The notes under the pieces are model-generated. The model was not told where the DNA came from, made no database searches, and worked only from the letters and a program-made list of their open reading frames with translations. The position numbers and the translations under genes are program-made. 64,000 nt of DNA from Pseudomonas viridiflava (lineage in GTDB: Bacteria > Pseudomonadota > Gammaproteobacteria > Pseudomonadales > Pseudomonadaceae): positions 248,001 through 312,000 of the forward strand of contig NZ_UUOC01000052.1 of NCBI RefSeq assembly GCF_900590755.1, written 5' to 3'. Shown here in pieces: positions 49,710 to 59,102 of the stretch (its first letter is position 1; the number at the start of each line of letters is the position of its first letter).

Positions 49710-51686
49710 TCACCGAAACCGATCAACCTCATTGCGCAGCTCAGCCGCCAGTGAGTTCAACTCTTCGGCCGTCACGGCCAGGTGCGAAACCACTTCACGC
49801 TGCTCGCTGTTGGCCATGGCGATGCTTTGCAGGTTGCTGCTGAGCAAGGTCGCGGTGCTGCTTTGTTCCTGGGTCGCGGTGGTGATCGCGGCGAACTGCT
49901 GACCGGCCGAGCGGCTCTGCTCGTCGATCTGCGCCAGGGCTGCGGCGACTTTGGCGTTGCGCGCCAGGCCTTCCTGCATCTGCGCATTACCTTGTTGCAT
50001 GGTGGTAATGGCGTTGCCAGTTTCCTGCTGAATGCTGGTGATCATCCCCGAAATTTCGTTGGTGGCGTCCCGTGTACGGGTTGCCAGGCTGCGAACTTCG
50101 TCCGCAACCACCGCAAAACCTCGGCCTTGCTCGCCGGCACGGGCCGCTTCGATGGCCGCGTTCAGGGCCAGGAGGTTGGTCTGATCGGCAATCGAGGTGA
50201 TCACGCCAACAATGCTGCCGATCTCCTGGGAGCGCTGGCCAAGGGTATTGATCACCGTCGCCGTGCTGTTGATGGACGCGGCGATCTGTTCAAGGGACGA
50301 CGAAGCCTCTTGCATGGAGGCGCGACCGATGCGGGTTTGCTGGGCGTTTTCCTGAGCCAGACGCTCGGTGTTGCCCATGTTGTCGGCGATGTTCAGGGAC
50401 GTGGCGCTGAACTCCTCGACCGCACCGGCCATGCTGACGATCTCGCCCGATTGCTGCTCCATCCCGCGATATGCGCCACCGGACAGCCCCGACAGCTCAT
50501 TGGCGCGGCTGCTCACTTGTTGAGCCGCCGTGCGGATATGCGAAACCATGGTCGACAGGGCTTCGCCCATCTTGTTGAAGCTGGTCGCCAGTTGGCCGAT
50601 TTCGTCATTGCTGGTGATGTTCAGGCGCACGCTCAGATCGCCCGCACCCAGCGCCTCTGCCTGACTGACCAGAGCCGAGAGCGGACGCAATTTGCTGCGC
50701 AACAGCCAGATCGCCGATGCCACCGCGATCAGCATCGCCAACAGGCTGCCAATTGCCAATTGCGTCCCCACATCCCAGGTCACGGCGCTGATTTCGGTCT
50801 GAGGCATGCTGGCCAGCACGGTCCACGGGCCGTCCTTAAAAGGCTGGGCAACGCTATAGAAGTCCTGCTTGCCGTCGTTCCAGGTTTGGCCCTTTCCAGG
50901 TTGTTTGACGAATTCGGAGACCGTTTTACCCGCCTGTTCTGGCGTCTGAACGCCTGCAGGCGGCACCAGCCAGCGATTCTGATCGTCGAGCAGCGACAGC
51001 GAACCGGTTTTGCCGATGCGGAAGTTCTTCAGATTTTCGAACTGGGCATTTTGCGCGTCGGTGTAGTCGAAACCCACGAACAGTACGGCGATGACCTTGC
51101 CGCCGCTGTCACGTACCGGGGTGTATTGAGTCATGTAGTAGCGATCAAACAGCACTGCTTTGCCGACGTAGCCCTGGCCTGCAATCAGGCGGTCGTACGC
51201 GGGATGCTTGCGATCGAGCATAGTGCCGATGGCGCGGGAGCCGTCCTGCTTGGTCAGCGAGGTGCTGATGCGGATGAACTCTTCGTCACTGCGCACAAAT
51301 ACCGTGGCCACACCGGCGGTGAGCTGACGGAATTCGTCCACTTCCTTGAAGTTGTTGTTCAGCGCACTGCCCGCCAGGACCAGGCTGGGTGTCTGTACGC
51401 CAGCCACGGTGACAGGTTGGTCCGCTTGTACCGTCAGGCCGCTGGAAAACCGCTTCTCGAACAACCCGCTCAAACGCTGGGTGCTGTCGCGCAGGGTGCT
51501 GTGGAACGTGTTGAGCTGGTCTGCCAATAACCGCGCCTCACTCGCCATGTGTTCTTCGCGAATGACGAGGTTGGACGAGTCCAGGGAACGCAAGGCAAAA
51601 ACGGTACTGCCGGATATTACGACTGCCAGAATGACGGCCAGGGCAATACCGAGTTGCGTAGCAATTCGGGCACGAGGCTTGGACAT
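49710..51686 (-). CDS. Methyl-accepting chemotaxis protein with Cache domain
   Basis: Inner-membrane chemoreceptor, 658 residues. It has a short cytoplasmic start, helix 1 (about 10-32), and a large periplasmic sensor (about 33-305) of the Cache_3/Cache_2 kind (AVLFVGFDYTDAQNAQFENLKNFRIG). Helix 2 is near 308-330 (QLAIGSLLAMLIAVASAIWLL). HAMP follows, and then the MA signalling domain with the highly conserved hairpin (GEQGRGFAVVADEVRSLATRT). The C-terminus has no CheR/CheB tether pentapeptide. The ligand is unknown. Confidence 0.95.
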   Translation of the reverse strand: MSKPRARIATQLGIALAVILAVVISGSTVFALRSLDSSNLVIREEHMASEARLLADQLNTFHSTLRDSTQRLSGLFEKRFSSGLTVQADQPVTVAGVQTPSLVLAGSALNNNFKEVDEFRQLTAGVATVFVRSDEEFIRISTSLTKQDGSRAIGTMLDRKHPAYDRLIAGQGYVGKAVLFDRYYMTQYTPVRDSGGKVIAVLFVGFDYTDAQNAQFENLKNFRIGKTGSLSLLDDQNRWLVPPAGVQTPEQAGKTVSEFVKQPGKGQTWNDGKQDFYSVAQPFKDGPWTVLASMPQTEISAVTWDVGTQLAIGSLLAMLIAVASAIWLLRSKLRPLSALVSQAEALGAGDLSVRLNITSNDEIGQLATSFNKMGEALSTMVSHIRTAAQQVSSRANELSGLSGGAYRGMEQQSGEIVSMAGAVEEFSATSLNIADNMGNTERLAQENAQQTRIGRASMQEASSSLEQIAASINSTATVINTLGQRSQEIGSIVGVITSIADQTNLLALNAAIEAARAGEQGRGFAVVADEVRSLATRTRDATNEISGMITSIQQETGNAITTMQQGNAQMQEGLARNAKVAAALAQIDEQSRSAGQQFAAITTATQEQSSTATLLSSNLQSIAMANSEQREVVSHLAVTAEELNSLAAELRNEVDRFR

Positions 51687-51881
51687 GACGACTCCTGGCC
51701 GAACGGAGGGTCTTCGATGACCTCTAATAACCGTTCAGCTGCATTTTGATTAGGATGATGGGTTGTTTCTGACAGGACTGTCAGAAATGGGCCCTGATCT
51801 TACACATCGGCTATCGGATGTAGAACTTGAGTACAAGCTGGAGAAATAGCAAACGATTGCGAGATGTTTCAAGGGCGTGCA

Positions 51882-52799
51882 TTACCTGAGAATTTCCACT
51901 ATGGGCAGCTCCATCGCCTTGACCTCGCTCTGCAGGAACTCCCCTAATCTGCGCAGGCGCTCTGTTCCGGGCCTGGTGCGTGGGCCGACCAGATAATAGT
52001 CCTCGCCGCTATAAACAGCAGTGCGCCATGGCAGGCTCAAACGGCCTTGCGCGACATCTTCGGCAACCATCAGCAAATCGCCCATGGAAACCCCATAACC
52101 GCGGGCGGCAGCGATCATGCCCAGCTCCAGCGTATCGAACACCTGGCCACCCTTTAGCGAAACCTTGTCCGATAAGCCCGTGCGCTCCAGCCAGTTACGC
52201 CAGTCCCGACGATCCGGCGTTGGGTGCAGCAGCTCGGCGGCGGCCAGCCTTTCGATGTCCCACGGCTCGTCCATCAAGGTCGGCGCCCCTACCGGTATCA
52301 GCAGCTCCGGAAACAGATAAATCGCCTCCCAGTCTGCTGGAAAATGCCCTCGGCTCAGCAGCACGGCGCAATCAAACGGCTCATGGCTGAAGTCCACCAC
52401 GTCGATTTCCATCCAGGCACTGGTGAGTTGCACCTCGTTGCCCGTCTGCAAATGACGAAAACGACTGAGGCGCGCCAACAGCCAACGCATGGTCAATGTC
52501 GGCGGGGCTTTCAGGCGCAGCACCCCTTCCTCGATGGACAGCGCGTTGCACGCCCGCTCCAGTGAAGAAAACCCGTCGCGAACCCCAGGTAGCAGCGTGC
52601 GTGCGGCCTCGGTGAGCACAATGGTGCGGCCGATGCGCTGGAACAGCTTGCAGTCGAAGTGTTCCTCAAGGGTTTTGATGTGTCGGCTGACCGCGCTCTG
52701 GGTAATCGAAAGCTCCTGCGCCGCGCGGGTGAACGAACTGTGTCGCGCCGCAGCTTCAAATGCGCGTAGTGCATAAAGGGGAGGAAGACCACGAGGCAT
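51882..52799 (-). CDS. LysR-family transcriptional regulator
   Basis: A 305-residue regulator with an N-terminal helix-turn-helix (MPRGLPPLYALRAFEAAARHSSFTRAAQELSITQSAVSRHIKTL) of the GcvA/AmpR-like branch and a periplasmic-binding-protein-type effector domain. It is divergent from the MATE pump gene with 155 bases between starts, the usual layout of a LysR regulator and its target, so control of the pump is likely. Confidence 0.92.
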   Translation of the reverse strand: MPRGLPPLYALRAFEAAARHSSFTRAAQELSITQSAVSRHIKTLEEHFDCKLFQRIGRTIVLTEAARTLLPGVRDGFSSLERACNALSIEEGVLRLKAPPTLTMRWLLARLSRFRHLQTGNEVQLTSAWMEIDVVDFSHEPFDCAVLLSRGHFPADWEAIYLFPELLIPVGAPTLMDEPWDIERLAAAELLHPTPDRRDWRNWLERTGLSDKVSLKGGQVFDTLELGMIAAARGYGVSMGDLLMVAEDVAQGRLSLPWRTAVYSGEDYYLVGPRTRPGTERLRRLGEFLQSEVKAMELPIVEILR

Positions 52800-52954
52800 T
52801 CAGAACGCTCCTACAGCGGGATAGCTGAGTTTTACCGGCAAATCTAAAGCATGATTTTTACTCATGCTACTGATCTGATTTATCCCTTTGTGCCAAGGCA
52901 ACAAAATGTCGAGAATGGGCCGCTCATAAATGCCCAAGCGTCGAGCGTCGTGCC

Positions 52955-54346
52955 ATGCAACAACCTGCCATTAAAGAACTCTGGATCATTCTGCGTCTTG
53001 CTGGACCGCTGATTGCGTCCCAGATGGCGCACATGCTGATGGTCTTCACCGACACCGTGATGATGGGCAAAATCGGCCCCGAAGCGCTGGCGGGCGGGGG
53101 CTTGGGCGCGGCCAGTTATAACCTCATTTCGTTTTTCTGCGTGGGCGTGATGGCGGCAGTCGGCACACTGGTCGCGATTCGTCACGGCGCGGGTGACAAC
53201 AAAGGTGCGACCCAACTGGTACAAGCCGGTGTCTGGCTGGCGTGGGGCATGGCCTTGATCGCCATGCTGTTGCTGTGGAACCTCGAACCAATTCTGCTCC
53301 AGTTCGGCCAGACCGAAGCCAACGTGCACATGGCCGGTCAGTTTCTGATCACCTTGCCGCTGGCCTTACCCGGCTTGCTGACGTTCATGGCCTTGCGCGG
53401 TTTCACCAGTGCGCTGGGGCGTGCGGGCCCGGTCATGGCGATCAGCCTCGGCGGTGCGGTAGCCAACTACCTGCTCAACTACGCCATGATTCATGAAATG
53501 TTTGGCCTGCCCAATCTGGGCCTCATGGGCATCGGCTTGGTCACTGCCGTGGTCACCAATGGCATGGCATTGATTCTGGCCCTGCATATCCGCCGCCATC
53601 CGGCGTATGCGCCCTATCCGATTCGTGACGGTTTCTGGCAACTGTCGCGCAGCCATCTCAAAGAGCTCTGGCGGTTGGGCTTGCCGATTGGCGGGACCTA
53701 CGCCGTGGAGGTCGGCCTGTTTACCTTCGCGGCCTTTTGCATGGGCGCCATGGGCAGCACCCAGATGGCTGCGCACCAGATCGCGCTGCAGACGGTGTCC
53801 ATGGCCTTCATGATTCCAGTGGGGATTTCCTACGCCGTGACCATGCGCATCGGCCAGCATTACGGCGCAGGTAATCTGCTGCTGGCCCGCACGGCGGGTC
53901 GTGCAGGTATCGTCTTCGGCGGCACGACGATGCTGGCGTTCGGTGTGCTGTTCTGGCTCGCGCCACATACGATTATTGGCTTGTTTCTCGACATCAACGA
54001 TCCGAAGTTTGCCGACATCGTCGAGCTGACCGTGAAGCTGTTGGCCATCGCCGCGTGGTTCGAAATTCTGGACGGCACGCAGACCATCGCCATGGGCGCG
54101 ATCCGTGGCTTCAAGGATGCACGCACCACTTTCCTGATCGGGTTGGCGAGTTATTGGCTGGTTGCGGCGCCAGCGGCATGGATCTTCGGCTTCTACACCA
54201 ACCACGGCGCAGTTGGCGTCTGGTGGGGATTGGCGTTGGGCTTGCTGTGCTCAGCCGTGGCACTGACCTGGGCATTCGAGCGCAAGACCTCGCGGTTGTT
54301 GCGGCAGGATGAGGTCAGTTCTGGCGCGCGGGTGATCGAATTGTAG
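52955..54346 (+). CDS. MATE family multidrug efflux pump
   Basis: A 463-residue inner-membrane antiporter with 12 helices in two repeated halves. Typical motifs are the N-terminal PLIASQMAHMLMVFTDTVMMGKIG with its acidic residue, GFTSALGRAGPVM, and the second-half AAHQIALQTVSMAFMIPVGISYA. It is close to the NorM/PmpM group, which uses Na+ or H+ and exports fluoroquinolones and dyes in relatives. Divergent from the LysR regulator. Confidence 0.93.
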   Translation: MQQPAIKELWIILRLAGPLIASQMAHMLMVFTDTVMMGKIGPEALAGGGLGAASYNLISFFCVGVMAAVGTLVAIRHGAGDNKGATQLVQAGVWLAWGMALIAMLLLWNLEPILLQFGQTEANVHMAGQFLITLPLALPGLLTFMALRGFTSALGRAGPVMAISLGGAVANYLLNYAMIHEMFGLPNLGLMGIGLVTAVVTNGMALILALHIRRHPAYAPYPIRDGFWQLSRSHLKELWRLGLPIGGTYAVEVGLFTFAAFCMGAMGSTQMAAHQIALQTVSMAFMIPVGISYAVTMRIGQHYGAGNLLLARTAGRAGIVFGGTTMLAFGVLFWLAPHTIIGLFLDINDPKFADIVELTVKLLAIAAWFEILDGTQTIAMGAIRGFKDARTTFLIGLASYWLVAAPAAWIFGFYTNHGAVGVWWGLALGLLCSAVALTWAFERKTSRLLRQDEVSSGARVIEL

Positions 54347-54379
54347 GAGATGAGGCCTGTCGGCGGCGAACACGAAACT

Positions 54380-54465
54380 GTAGGAGTGAGCTTGCTCGCG
54401 ATTCGGTTTGTCTGTCGATAAATTATCGTCTGATCTGACGCTATCGCGAGCAAGCTCACTCCTAC
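54380..54465. repeat. REP pair overlapping the stop codon of the next gene
   Basis: GTAGGAGTGAGCTTGCTCGC ends around a 46-base centre. The right end's CTA (54462-54464) is the TAG stop codon of the EAL gene on the minus strand. Confidence 0.9.
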
Positions 54466-56126
54466 AGGTTTTGCACCGCTGGCATTTTCTGGCCCGGCGT
54501 CAGGTAGTCCACCAGCTCAGGCATCGGCAGTGGTCGGCTGATGAGGTAGCCCTGCACTTGATCGCAGCCAAAGCCGCGCAGCAGTGCCAGTTGCTCGGCG
54601 GTTTCCACGCCTTCGGCGACCACTTCAAGGCTCAGGTTGTGGGCCAGGTTGATCATGGCGTGGACCAGCTTGCGGTTTTCTTCGCGCTGTTCCATCTCGC
54701 CGACAAAGCTCTTGTCGATCTTGAGCAGCGCGATGGGCAAGCTGTTGAGGTGGACGAAGGACGAGAACCCGGTGCCGAAGTCGTCCAGCGAGAAGCGCAC
54801 GCCCAGGCGGCCGAGGGCGTCCATGGTCTGTTTGACCAGATCGCTGCGGCGCATGACGGCGGTTTCAGTCAGCTCGAATTCAAGCCATTGCGCATCAATG
54901 CCACGCTCGTCGATCAGCCTTCCCAGTGTCGCCAGCAGCTGGTTGTCCTGAAACTGTCTGAATGACAGGTTGATCGCCATGTGCAACGGCGGCAGGCCGC
55001 GCTCGCGCAAGGCCTGCATATCGCGCAGGGCACGGGAAATCACCCAGTAACCCAGCGGCACAATCAGCCCGCTTTGCTCCGCCAGCGGCACGAACTCGTT
55101 GGGCGGCAACAAGCCCCGCTCCTGATGACGCCAGCGAACCAGCGCTTCGAGGCCGACAATCTGGCCGGTGGTCAGGCAAAGGCGCGGCTGATAATGCAGC
55201 TCCAGCTCGTCTCGGCGCAGGGCGCGACGCAGTTCGGCTTCCAGATCGGCAAGGCTGCGGGCATTGCGATTGATGCGTTCGTTGAACACATGAAAAGTGC
55301 AGCCCTGGATGCCTTTGGCCTGCTGCATGGCGATATGCGCATGCCACATCAATGGGTCGGCGCCGGATTCAGCCCGGGAATGGGCGATGCCCAGGCTGCA
55401 ACCGATCAGCAGGCTCTCGCCATCGATCCAGTAAGGTTCGGACAAGGCCTGAGTAATGCGCTCGGCCATCCATTCGGCCCTGTGGGGCGCGCGACGGGTA
55501 TCGATCAGCAATGCGAATTCGTCGCTGCCCAGGCGGGCAATCTGATCGCCCGCTTCCAGCTGGCTCTTGAGCCGGGCCACTACCTGCAAGATCAGGCGGT
55601 CACCGGCTTGATGGCCGAGGGCGTCGTTGGCCCGGCGGAAGTTATCCAGATCCAGATGGCCGAGGGCCAGGCCGCGGCCGTTATTCTCCAGCAAGCGCGC
55701 CGCCAGCAAGGTTTGAAAGCCCTGGCGATTCGGGATGCCGGTCAGAGGATCCTGCTCGGCCAGGCTTTGCAAGGTGTTTTCCAGCGACGTGCGCTCGCGC
55801 AAATGGCGCAGACAGCGGCGCAGACTTGCGGGTGTGAGTTCGTCGCGAACCAGCCAGTCAACAGCGCCAATCGGCGCCGCCGATGGTTCTTCATCCAGCA
55901 GCATGATGAGGGACTGTTTGCAGCGACCCGGCGCCGGTTGCAGAGCGGGCGTGGTCAGCAGCACGGTGTCATCGTCGACGAAAAGGTCGCAGCCAGCATC
56001 CCAATGGGTGGCGCAAAACAATACCGTTTCAGTTGCCGGGGTGCCGAGGCACTCGCGCAGCAATGCCGGCCATTCTGGCTCTTGGGCCAGTAACAACAAC
56101 CGCAAGGGTTGGACAGGCGTAGGCAA
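54462..56126 (-). CDS. Degenerate REC-GGDEF-EAL phosphodiesterase
   Basis: Probably cleaves cyclic-di-GMP. It has 554 residues. The first 120 look like a response-regulator receiver that has lost its phospho-aspartate site but keeps the family's end (IGAVDWLVRDELTPASLRRCLRHL). The GGDEF domain has GSDEF instead of GGDEF and no I-site, so cyclase activity is doubtful. The EAL domain appears complete: GLEALVRW, INLSFRQ, FELTE, LDDFGTGFSS, LKIDKSF and AEGVET. P. aeruginosa has a homologous EAL protein (ProE) after a MATE pump, the same context. Confidence 0.9.
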   Translation of the reverse strand: MPTPVQPLRLLLLAQEPEWPALLRECLGTPATETVLFCATHWDAGCDLFVDDDTVLLTTPALQPAPGRCKQSLIMLLDEEPSAAPIGAVDWLVRDELTPASLRRCLRHLRERTSLENTLQSLAEQDPLTGIPNRQGFQTLLAARLLENNGRGLALGHLDLDNFRRANDALGHQAGDRLILQVVARLKSQLEAGDQIARLGSDEFALLIDTRRAPHRAEWMAERITQALSEPYWIDGESLLIGCSLGIAHSRAESGADPLMWHAHIAMQQAKGIQGCTFHVFNERINRNARSLADLEAELRRALRRDELELHYQPRLCLTTGQIVGLEALVRWRHQERGLLPPNEFVPLAEQSGLIVPLGYWVISRALRDMQALRERGLPPLHMAINLSFRQFQDNQLLATLGRLIDERGIDAQWLEFELTETAVMRRSDLVKQTMDALGRLGVRFSLDDFGTGFSSFVHLNSLPIALLKIDKSFVGEMEQREENRKLVHAMINLAHNLSLEVVAEGVETAEQLALLRGFGCDQVQGYLISRPLPMPELVDYLTPGQKMPAVQNL

Positions 56127-56300
56127 GTTAGCTCCAAAGACTCGAAAAAGAGACAGAACAGACAGCCCTTGATAGGGACAAACCGACGCTTACACAGCGT
56201 TCCAGGTGCGCAAATGTAACAAAACCAAAAAAATTAGATAGCCGTGCACTATATAAGTAGCCACGTAATGGCGGACGGTCGCTGCACAATCGCCGCAGCC

Positions 56301-56309
56301 TGTTAAAAT
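56301..56309 (+). promoter_or_regulatory. Extended -10 element for rep
   Basis: TGTTAAAAT matches an extended -10 (TGn then TAAAAT), 33 bases before the rep ATG; no matching -35 was found. Confidence 0.35.
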
Positions 56310-56341
56310 GCCCGCCCATTTCGTAAGCGACTCTCTTCCCG

Positions 56342-58351
56342 ATGTCCCGACTCAATCCCCGGCAGCAAGAAGCCGTGAACTACGTCGGCGGCCCTCTTTT
56401 GGTGCTCGCCGGCGCAGGCTCCGGCAAAACCAGTGTGATCACGCGCAAGATCGCCCACCTGATCCAGAACTGTGGCATTCGCGCCCAGTACATCGTCGCC
56501 ATGACTTTTACCAACAAGGCCGCCCGCGAGATGAAGGAGCGGGTCGGCACACTACTGCGCGCAGGCGAAGGCCGCGGTCTGACCGTGTCGACCTTCCACA
56601 ACCTGGGTCTCAACGTCATCCGCAAGGAGCATGTCCGGTTGGGCTACAAGCCGGGGTTCTCGATTTTTGACGAAACCGACGTCAAAGCCCTGATGACCGA
56701 CATCATGCAAAAAGAATATTCGGGCGACGACGGCGTCGACGAAATCAAGAACATGATCGGCTCCTGGAAAAACGACCTGATCCTGCCCGCCGAGGCGCTC
56801 GAAAACGCCCGCAACCCCAAGGAACAGACCGCCGCCATCGTCTACACCCACTATCAGCGCACGCTCAAGGCGTATAACGCGGTGGACTTCGACGACCTGA
56901 TCCTGCTGCCGGTGAAGTTGTTTCAGGAACACGCCGACATCCTGGAAAAGTGGCAGAACAAGGTTCGCTACCTGCTGGTCGACGAATACCAGGACACCAA
57001 CGCCAGCCAGTATTTGCTGGTGAAGCTGCTGATCGGCATGCGCAACCAGTTCACGGTGGTGGGCGACGATGACCAGTCGATCTATGCCTGGCGGGGCGCG
57101 CGTCCGGAAAACCTCATGCTGCTCAAGGATGACTATCCGTCCCTGAAAGTGGTCATGCTGGAGCAGAACTACCGCTCCACCAGCCGGATTCTGCGCTGCG
57201 CCAACGTGCTCATCTCCAACAACCCCCACGAGTTCGAGAAGCAACTGTGGAGCGAAATGGGTCACGGCGATGAAATCCGCGTGATCCGGTGCCGCAACGA
57301 GGACGCCGAAGCCGAGCGTGTCGCGGTTGAAATTCTCAGCCTGCACCTGCGCACCGACCGCCCCTACAGCGATTTTGCGATCCTGTATCGAGGCAACTAT
57401 CAGGCGAAATTGATCGAGCTGAAGCTGCAGCACCATCAGGTCCCTTATCGCCTGTCGGGCGGCAACAGCTTCTTCGGCCGTCAGGAAGTGAAAGACCTGA
57501 TGGCCTATTTCCGCTTGCTGGTAAACCCGGACGACGACAACGCCTTCCTGCGGGTCATCAACGTGCCGCGCCGTGAAATTGGCTCCACGACCCTGGAAAA
57601 ACTCGGCAACTACGCCACCGAGCGCAAAATCTCGATGTACGCCGCCACCGACGAAATCGGTCTGGGCACGCATCTGGACAGCCGCTATACCGACCGCCTG
57701 CAACGCTTCAAACGCTGGATGGACGGCGTTCGCCAGCAGTGCGCGCAGAGCGAACCCATCGCGGCCCTGCGCAGCATGGTCATGGACATCGATTACGAAA
57801 ACTGGCTGCGCCAGAACAGCTCCAGCGACAAGGCCGCTGACTACCGCATGGGCAACGTCTGGTTCCTGATCGAGGCGTTGAAAAACACCCTCGAGAAAGA
57901 CGAAGAAGGCGAAATGACCATCGAGGAGGCCATCGGCAAGCTGGTGCTGCGCGACATGCTGGAGCGTCAGCAGGAAGAAGAGGACGGCGCCGAGGGCGTG
58001 CAGATGATGACTCTGCATGCGTCCAAAGGCCTGGAATTTCCCTACGTGTTCATCATGGGCATGGAAGAAGAAATCCTCCCGCATCGTTCCAGCATCGAGG
58101 CCGATACCATCGAGGAGGAGCGCCGTCTGGCCTATGTGGGTATTACCCGCGCCAGGCAGACGCTGGCGTTCACCTTCGCCGCCAAGCGCAAGCAATATGG
58201 TGAAATCATCGACTGCTCGCCGAGCCGGTTCCTCGATGAATTGCCACCGGACGATCTGGCCTGGGAAGGCAACGACGACACACCGACTGAAGTAAAGGCC
58301 GTGCGCGGCAATACGGCATTGGCGGACATCCGCGCCATGCTCAAACGATAA
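56342..58351 (+). CDS. rep: Rep ATP-dependent DNA helicase
   Basis: Superfamily 1A 3'-5' helicase that clears proteins ahead of replication forks. It has 669 residues. Motifs: Q motif LNPRQQEAV, Walker A AGAGSGKTSV, motif Ia TFTNKAAREM, DEYQDTN (Walker B), GDDDQSIYAWRGA (motif III), EQNYRST (IV), LHASKGLEFPYVF (V) and YVGITRARQTL (VI). It is not UvrD: the C-terminus lacks the longer UvrD tail. xpt follows after 44 bases. Confidence 0.96.
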   Translation: MSRLNPRQQEAVNYVGGPLLVLAGAGSGKTSVITRKIAHLIQNCGIRAQYIVAMTFTNKAAREMKERVGTLLRAGEGRGLTVSTFHNLGLNVIRKEHVRLGYKPGFSIFDETDVKALMTDIMQKEYSGDDGVDEIKNMIGSWKNDLILPAEALENARNPKEQTAAIVYTHYQRTLKAYNAVDFDDLILLPVKLFQEHADILEKWQNKVRYLLVDEYQDTNASQYLLVKLLIGMRNQFTVVGDDDQSIYAWRGARPENLMLLKDDYPSLKVVMLEQNYRSTSRILRCANVLISNNPHEFEKQLWSEMGHGDEIRVIRCRNEDAEAERVAVEILSLHLRTDRPYSDFAILYRGNYQAKLIELKLQHHQVPYRLSGGNSFFGRQEVKDLMAYFRLLVNPDDDNAFLRVINVPRREIGSTTLEKLGNYATERKISMYAATDEIGLGTHLDSRYTDRLQRFKRWMDGVRQQCAQSEPIAALRSMVMDIDYENWLRQNSSSDKAADYRMGNVWFLIEALKNTLEKDEEGEMTIEEAIGKLVLRDMLERQQEEEDGAEGVQMMTLHASKGLEFPYVFIMGMEEEILPHRSSIEADTIEEERRLAYVGITRARQTLAFTFAAKRKQYGEIIDCSPSRFLDELPPDDLAWEGNDDTPTEVKAVRGNTALADIRAMLKR

Positions 58352-58395
58352 GTCTGATTATTTATTGCGCCTATTCGCGCACCCGAGGAAGCACC

Positions 58396-58968
58396 GTGGA
58401 AGCACTGCATCAGAAAATTCGCGATGAAGGCATCGTCCTTTCCGACCAGGTATTGAAGGTCGATGCGTTTCTCAATCATCAGATCGACCCGGTGTTGATG
58501 CAGCAGATCGGCCAGGAATTTGCCGCGCTGTTCGCTGATTCCGGCGTGACCAAGATCGTCACCATCGAAGCCTCGGGCATTGCCCCGGCGGTCATGACCG
58601 GCCTGCTGCTGGGTGTGCCAGTGATCTTTGCCCGCAAGCATCAATCCCTGACGCTGACCGAAAACCTGCTGCTGGCGACGGTTTATTCGTTCACCAAGCA
58701 GACCGAAAGCACCGTCGCCATTTCGCCGCGTCACTTGAGCAGCAGCGACAACGTGCTGATCATCGATGACTTCCTGGCCAACGGTAAGGCTTCCCAGGCG
58801 CTGATTTCGATCATCAAACAGGCTGGCGCGACGGTTGCCGGGCTGGGCATCGTGATCGAGAAGTCCTTCCAGGGCGGCCGCGCCGAACTGGATGCACAGG
58901 GTTATCGCGTCGAATCCCTGGCCCGGGTTAAATCCCTGGCGGATGGGGTTGTGACGTTTATTGATTGA
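58396..58968 (+). CDS. xpt: Xanthine phosphoribosyltransferase
   Basis: Salvages xanthine to XMP with PRPP, 190 residues. The start is GTG at 58396 after GAGGAAG at 6-12 bases upstream. The PRPP loop is LIIDDFLANGKASQ; EASGIAPAVMTG and FARKHQSLTLTEN are family features. It is probably co-transcribed with rep. Confidence 0.94.
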   Translation: MEALHQKIRDEGIVLSDQVLKVDAFLNHQIDPVLMQQIGQEFAALFADSGVTKIVTIEASGIAPAVMTGLLLGVPVIFARKHQSLTLTENLLLATVYSFTKQTESTVAISPRHLSSSDNVLIIDDFLANGKASQALISIIKQAGATVAGLGIVIEKSFQGGRAELDAQGYRVESLARVKSLADGVVTFID

Positions 58969-58993
58969 TCGCCCAGGCGCATTGGATATAACT

Positions 58994-59083
58994 GTGGGAC
59001 CGGCTTTAGCCGGGAAGGCTGCATCTCTTGCGACACAGTTGCAGCGGATGTACCGGCCTCTTCCCGGCTAAAGCCGGTCCCAC
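58994..59083. repeat. REP pair, GGGACCGGCTTTAGCC type
   Basis: Inverted GTGGGACCGGCTTTAGCC ends in the convergent gap between xpt and radC. Confidence 0.9.
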
Positions 59084-59102
59084 TAGATCGGGCCAAAAAT
59101 CT

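Noticed and set aside
49782..51530. 582-residue plus-strand frame over the chemoreceptor
   Set aside because: Shadow frame; long open antisense frames are expected at this GC content.
56552..58195. 547-residue minus-strand frame over rep
   Set aside because: Reverse shadow of a helicase gene with all SF1 motifs; the product has no domain pattern.
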